Source of the DNA: CATJXY01 sp964623925
Lineage (GTDB): Bacteria; Bacillota_I; Bacilli_A; Erysipelotrichales; Erysipelotrichaceae
Length of the DNA: 16,070 bases
Direction of reading: 5' to 3'
NCBI GenBank assembly: GCA_964623925.1
Contig: CAZUVT010000034.1
Location: 1-16,070, forward strand
Below are positions 13,386 to 16,070 of this stretch, in pieces. The notes below the pieces were generated by a model. That model did not search any database. It was not told the DNA's origin and was given only the letters and a program-made list of their open reading frames with translations. Numbering within the stretch: the first letter of the stretch is position 1; each line of letters opens with the position of its first letter. A program made the translations under genes and the position numbers.

Positions 13386-14959
13386 CAGTTGCCTCCCATC
13401 TTGCTCATAACATGAATATCTTCAGGAGTAAAACTCAGATCCACTCTTTTTCCTTCTTCTTGGACATGGGTGGTATGAACTTTAAATTCACGTCCCTTTG
13501 TCGCAAAGGTGATCTTAAAATCTCCTTCCTGAATGGTTTCCTCATCAAAATCATAGATAACATCTTCGATTTCAACAGCACTTCCGTCTTCCAGATCCCA
13601 TGCCTCGGCTTTAGCCCAGATACATAAGTCTGTATCCAAAGCAATGCTCTCTTTCAACTCATCTGCGGTCTTATAGAAATCGAAAGCAGTAATGCCGACT
13701 CCCTGTTTATCATCTTCAACAAACTTCGGTTCCAAAACATTGATCTTAACTGTAATTTCAGTTCCGGCAGCCGTTCTGAATGTAACCGGATAAACTCCCG
13801 GTTCATTTTTGACATCATATTCAACTTTGGTCAAAGAAACGAATTCATCGTCACTATCCCAAGCTTGTGCATTAGCACGGGCAATAACTTCACTGTCGCT
13901 CAAATTGGCAACATCTTCCAAATCCATGTAGAAATCATTGGCAGAAATCTTTTCATTTGCCTCTTTATTGACTAAATCGTGATTGGCCAAAACATGCATC
14001 GTTACTGTTTTTGAAGTACCGGAAACCGTTTGGACAATGACCTCATAATGAACTCCTTTAAACAGAACGGATTTCACAACTCCACTCAATACCCCTTTTC
14101 CTCTTTCGACGATTTCAAGGTCTTCCGGACGAATCATGACATCGACCGGTTCATTTGACTTAAAGCCAAAGTCAATGCAGTCATAAGTTTTATCATCAAA
14201 GAAGACTTTATAATCTTCCTTCATCACGCCATCAAAAATATTACTTTCTCCGATAAAGCGAGCAACATATTCATTGGCAGGCTCATTGTAGATATCCGTC
14301 GGCGTTCCGATCTGCACGATATGTCCATCTTTCATGACGACGATCTTATCACTCATCGTCAAAGCTTCCTCCTGATCATGCGTTACAAAAATAAACGTAA
14401 TTCCGACTTCCTGCTGGATGCGCTTCAATTCATACTGCATCTCCTTGCGAAGCGATTTATCCAAAGCCCCCAGCGGTTCATCCAATAATAATACGCTCGG
14501 TTCGTTGACTAACGCACGGGCAATGGCAACACGCTGCTGCTGTCCTCCCGAAAGCAAAGTGACATTTCGATTTCCATATCCTTCAAGACCGATAAGAGAA
14601 AGCATACGATTGACTTTCTGTTCAATGACATCCTTGCTCATTTTCTTGATTTTTAATCCAAACGCAATGTTGTCATAAACATTCATATGAGGGAATAATG
14701 CATACTTTTGAAAGACTGTATTAATCTCACGCTTATAGGCAGGCACATTGGAAATCTCTTCTCCATCAAAAATAATTTCCCCTTTTGTCGGATCCAGAAA
14801 TCCGCCTAGAATTCTTAATAAAGTTGTTTTACCGCAGCCAGATGGCCCCAGCAAGGTCACAAACTCATTTTCATAAATATCCAAGTCAATTCCTTTTAAA
14901 ACGAGATTGCCGTCAAATTCCTTGACGATATTCTTGAATTGAATTAATTTTTTCATCAT
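13385..14959 (-). CDS. potA: Spermidine/putrescine ABC transporter ATPase PotA with two repeats inserted in its TOBE domain
   Basis: The start is the first ATG of an ATGATG pair, 5 bases after AAGGAG; a longer frame to 15001 overlaps the regulator gene and lacks a ribosome site. The ATPase core is complete: Walker A GPSGCGKT (38-45), signature LSGGQ (136-140), Walker B LLLDEP (157-162) and switch H194. The TOBE domain begins normally with VMIRPEDLEIV and SVLFKGVHYEVIV (~297-309), and ends normally with FKVHTT and VDLSFTPEDIHVM (~505-518). Between these lie ~180 extra residues holding two repeats (338-411 and 423-499). Total length is 524 residues versus about 350-385 for known PotA. The repeats resemble Ig-like modules of bacterial surface proteins, yet this is a cytoplasmic subunit. 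The frame is intact and coupled to potB, so the insertion looks functional. Confidence 0.92.
   Translation of the reverse strand: MMKKLIQFKNIVKEFDGNLVLKGIDLDIYENEFVTLLGPSGCGKTTLLRILGGFLDPTKGEIIFDGEEISNVPAYKREINTVFQKYALFPHMNVYDNIAFGLKIKKMSKDVIEQKVNRMLSLIGLEGYGNRNVTLLSGGQQQRVAIARALVNEPSVLLLDEPLGALDKSLRKEMQYELKRIQQEVGITFIFVTHDQEEALTMSDKIVVMKDGHIVQIGTPTDIYNEPANEYVARFIGESNIFDGVMKEDYKVFFDDKTYDCIDFGFKSNEPVDVMIRPEDLEIVERGKGVLSGVVKSVLFKGVHYEVIVQTVSGTSKTVTMHVLANHDLVNKEANEKISANDFYMDLEDVANLSDSEVIARANAQAWDSDDEFVSLTKVEYDVKNEPGVYPVTFRTAAGTEITVKINVLEPKFVEDDKQGVGITAFDFYKTADELKESIALDTDLCIWAKAEAWDLEDGSAVEIEDVIYDFDEETIQEGDFKITFATKGREFKVHTTHVQEEGKRVDLSFTPEDIHVMSKMGGN
13463..13948 (-). repeat. Two tandem Ig-like protein repeats encoded inside potA
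   Basis: Repeat 1 (13948-13727) starts ISANDFY and ends with VYPVTFRTAAGTEITVKINV. Repeat 2 (13693-13463) starts ITAFDFY and ends with DFKITFATKGREFKVHTTHV. Shared positions run I-S/T-A-x-D-F-Y, A-x-A-W-D-x-x-D, V-x-Y-D, G-x-Y/F-x-V/I-T-F-x-T-x-x-G-x-E, then V. The DNA copies are well diverged, so the duplication is old and maintained at protein level. The acidic pattern (many D and E) is also shared. Confidence 0.85.
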
Positions 14960-14973
14960 TCTCTCTCCTTTAA

Positions 14974-15513
14974 TTAAAATATCGGCGGTGTACAGATCCA
15001 CAATACGCGTGCCGGCTGGGAAGCATCATTTTTCAAGTAATGCTGCCGGTCACCGCGAATATAAAATGTCTGTCCTTTTTTGACCGTAAAGCCCTTTTGT
15101 GTATCACTGAATATAATCTTGATCCTGCCGCTTAATACATAACCGAACTCTTCCCCTTCATGCGGGGTGATCTCCGAAGAGGTTCCCATCACATTCAATT
15201 CCAAAAGAATAGGTTCCATTTCATTCTTCTGTGCATTAGGAACGATCCAGGTAATCGTATGATCGTCTCGTTCATCCACAAAGAAATCCTCTGCACCGAA
15301 AACCATCTTTTCATCTTCATCTTCCTTGAAAAAATCATACATGCTCATTCCGAGCGCTTCAACGATATCTTCTAAAGTCGAAATAGATGGACTGGTCAGA
15401 TTACGCTCCAATTGAGATAAAAATCCCTTTGTCAGCTCGCAGCGACTTGCCAATTCTTCCAATGTCAAATTGTTCTTATTGCGAAGCTGTCGTATTCGTT
15501 GTCCAATATCCAT
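14974..15513 (-). CDS. XRE-cupin regulator of the polyamine operon (PuuR-like)
   Basis: The 179-residue protein has an N-terminal XRE helix-turn-helix (~6-60: IRQLRNKNNLTLEELASRCE, then LTKGFLSQLERNLTSPSIST) and a C-terminal cupin domain (~105-178). Within the cupin, PHEGEEFGYVLSGRIKI (117-133) and GDRQHYLKN (154-162) carry possible ligand or metal residues H118, E122 and H158. This architecture is that of PuuR and related regulators that sense polyamines. The gene heads the potABCD operon, 14 bases before potA, with AAAGGAG at its start. It probably binds the paired 17-bp sites at 15533-15549 and 15617-15633, giving autoregulation of the whole operon. The ligand is inferred from context. Confidence 0.9.
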   Translation of the reverse strand: MDIGQRIRQLRNKNNLTLEELASRCELTKGFLSQLERNLTSPSISTLEDIVEALGMSMYDFFKEDEDEKMVFGAEDFFVDERDDHTITWIVPNAQKNEMEPILLELNVMGTSSEITPHEGEEFGYVLSGRIKIIFSDTQKGFTVKKGQTFYIRGDRQHYLKNDASQPARVLWICTPPIF

Positions 15514-15532
15514 AAAACCACTCCTTTTGTTT

Positions 15533-15549
15533 AGTTTTACTAAACTTTT
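15533..15549 (-). promoter_or_regulatory. Operator copy 1 of the pot operon regulator
   Basis: The minus strand reads AAAAGTTTAGTAAAACT, which differs at one of 17 positions from the plus-strand site at 15617-15633. It also holds most of an inverted repeat GTTTAG-N5-CTAAAC (15529-15545). It lies just below the nearer -10, over the likely transcription start, where binding would block initiation. Confidence 0.6.
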
Positions 15550-15552
15550 AAG

Positions 15553-15604
15553 ATTATAACAATAAACACAACATTATTATACACAACAGAACAGAAAACA
15601 CAAG
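15553..15604 (-). promoter_or_regulatory. Promoter region of the pot operon with two -10 elements
   Basis: Two perfect TATAAT hexamers occur on the minus strand, at 15558-15553 and 15581-15576. The upstream one has a weak TTGTGT (15603-15598) at 16 bp. The downstream one has no -35 at standard spacing. Both lie between the two operator copies. Confidence 0.5.
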
Positions 15605-15616
15605 TACTTTTAAACA

Positions 15617-15633
15617 AAAAGTTTAGTATAACT
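15617..15633 (+). promoter_or_regulatory. Operator copy 2 of the pot operon regulator
   Basis: The plus strand reads AAAAGTTTAGTATAACT, the opposite orientation to copy 1. Centres are 84 bp apart, close to eight helical turns, so the two sites face the same side of the DNA and could support looping by an XRE-cupin multimer. From here to the thioredoxin terminator I see nothing further. Confidence 0.55.
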
Positions 15634-15698
15634 TACCTTTTTTTATTTTATTCTCAACATATTCTTCTTTGTTTATGTTCATTCATCATTCTCATTCA

Positions 15699-15731
15699 TA
15701 AAAAAAGTACGATTTAAACAAATCGCACTTT
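15699..15731 (-). terminator. Terminator of the thioredoxin gene
   Basis: On the minus strand AAAGTGCGATTT (15731-15720) pairs over 12 bp, including one G-T, with AAATCGTACTTT (15715-15704), then enters a T-run. It lies about 30 bases after the thioredoxin stop and insulates the pot promoter. Confidence 0.92.
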
Positions 15732-15760
15732 CAGATGTTTTAAGATTACAGCAAATTCAA

Positions 15761-16069
15761 TTATAAATTCTTATCGATAAAATTCTTGATAGCTCCTTTT
15801 GGCTGGAATCCCATAAAGCTTGAAACAGCTTTGCCATCTTTAAAAAGAATCACAGTAGGAATCGACATAATGCCAAACTGCATGGCTACAGTCTCACACT
15901 CATCTACATCAACCTTTACAAACTCCAACTTTCCTTCATATTCAGAAGATATTTCTTCTAAAACAGGAGAAAGCATCTTGCATGGGCCACACCAAGTCGC
16001 AAAGAAATCGACCAATACTGTTTTACTGGATGTGATTTCAGCAAATTCCTGTTCATTTATTTTTTTCAT
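15761..16069 (-). CDS. trxA: Thioredoxin
   Basis: The complete 102-residue protein has the ATG one base from the window edge, so its ribosome site is not visible. It is a cytoplasmic disulfide reductase that is recharged by thioredoxin reductase. The active site is WCGPC (26-30, Cys27 and Cys30) after DFFAT. The cis-proline is P71 in SIPTVILF, and the FKDGKAVSSFMGFQPK end is typical. Length and order match classic TrxA. Minor differences from textbook sequence (SSKTVLVDFFATWCGPCKML) are normal for Firmicutes. It is transcribed separately from the polyamine operon because a terminator follows directly. Confidence 0.95.
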   Translation of the reverse strand: MKKINEQEFAEITSSKTVLVDFFATWCGPCKMLSPVLEEISSEYEGKLEFVKVDVDECETVAMQFGIMSIPTVILFKDGKAVSSFMGFQPKGAIKNFIDKNL

Positions 16070-16070
16070 C

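Noticed and set aside
13435..13644. Separate small gene within the potA insert
   Set aside because: It is an alternate frame of the PotA repeat region; the PotA frame itself carries recognisable repeats and continues to a normal TOBE end.
14960..15001. N-terminal extension of PotA
   Set aside because: It would overlap the regulator gene and lacks a ribosome site; AAGGAG fits the ATGATG at 14959.
1..16070. CRISPR array, transposase, integrase or tRNA-linked island
   Set aside because: No regularly spaced direct repeats, transposase-like frames, terminal repeats or tRNA cloverleaf sequences were found on reading both strands.

Overview
The window looks like chromosome of a low-GC Gram-positive gut-type Firmicute. 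The A/T-rich intergenic spacers, strong AGGAGG-type ribosome sites and close operon packing all fit. The gene set (VanG-type ligase, VanW, VanZ, a PotABCD operon led by an XRE-cupin regulator, a YtrA-type GntR operon) suggests an Erysipelotrichaceae- or Clostridia-like host. Placement nearer Clostridium innocuum relatives is inference: that group is known to have intrinsic chromosomal D-Ala-D-Ser vancomycin resistance. No rRNA, tRNA, CRISPR array, insertion sequence or phage gene was seen, and no gene-free stretch exceeds 300 bases.

Left part, plus strand (1-3008). A 5'-truncated AT-rich gene, possibly a DUF1911-like immunity protein, enters from the left edge. It is followed by an XRE repressor with a two-helix membrane tail and a clear terminator. 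Next is a three-gene operon: a YtrA-type GntR repressor, an ABC ATPase and an ABC-2 permease. It has a TTGACA promoter overlapped by an inverted repeat, overlapping reading frames, and a strong terminator. This is typical of self-regulated exporters that sense cell-envelope or peptide stress.

Middle part, minus strand (3093-8520). An AraC regulator with a GyrI-like effector domain stands alone. Upstream of it are two transcription units that share one terminator (4244-4280). The first, from an extended -10 promoter near 5410, carries a GNAT acetyltransferase, a ~45-residue membrane peptide that looks frameshifted, and a VanZ-family protein. The second, from an extended -10 promoter near 8470, carries vanW, a VanG/VanC-type D-Ala-D-Ser ligase and a VanT-like racemase. 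This keeps the vanG-cluster order W-G-T, but the dipeptidase VanXY and the VanRS sensor pair are missing, and the racemase lacks the VanT membrane domain. A TTAAT motif repeats every 11 bp upstream of vanW, like an OmpR/VanR-family binding array.

Right part, minus strand (8565-15640). This is a seven-gene polyamine operon: XRE-cupin regulator, potA, potB, potC, potD, a class I/II aminotransferase and aguB (N-carbamoylputrescine amidase). It ends at a terminator at 8565-8595. Two inverted copies of one 17-bp operator flank its promoter, 84 bp apart. PotA is the oddest protein in the window: two ~75-residue surface-protein-like repeats are embedded inside its C-terminal TOBE domain, giving 524 residues instead of the usual 350-385. 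A complete thioredoxin gene with its own terminator closes the window.
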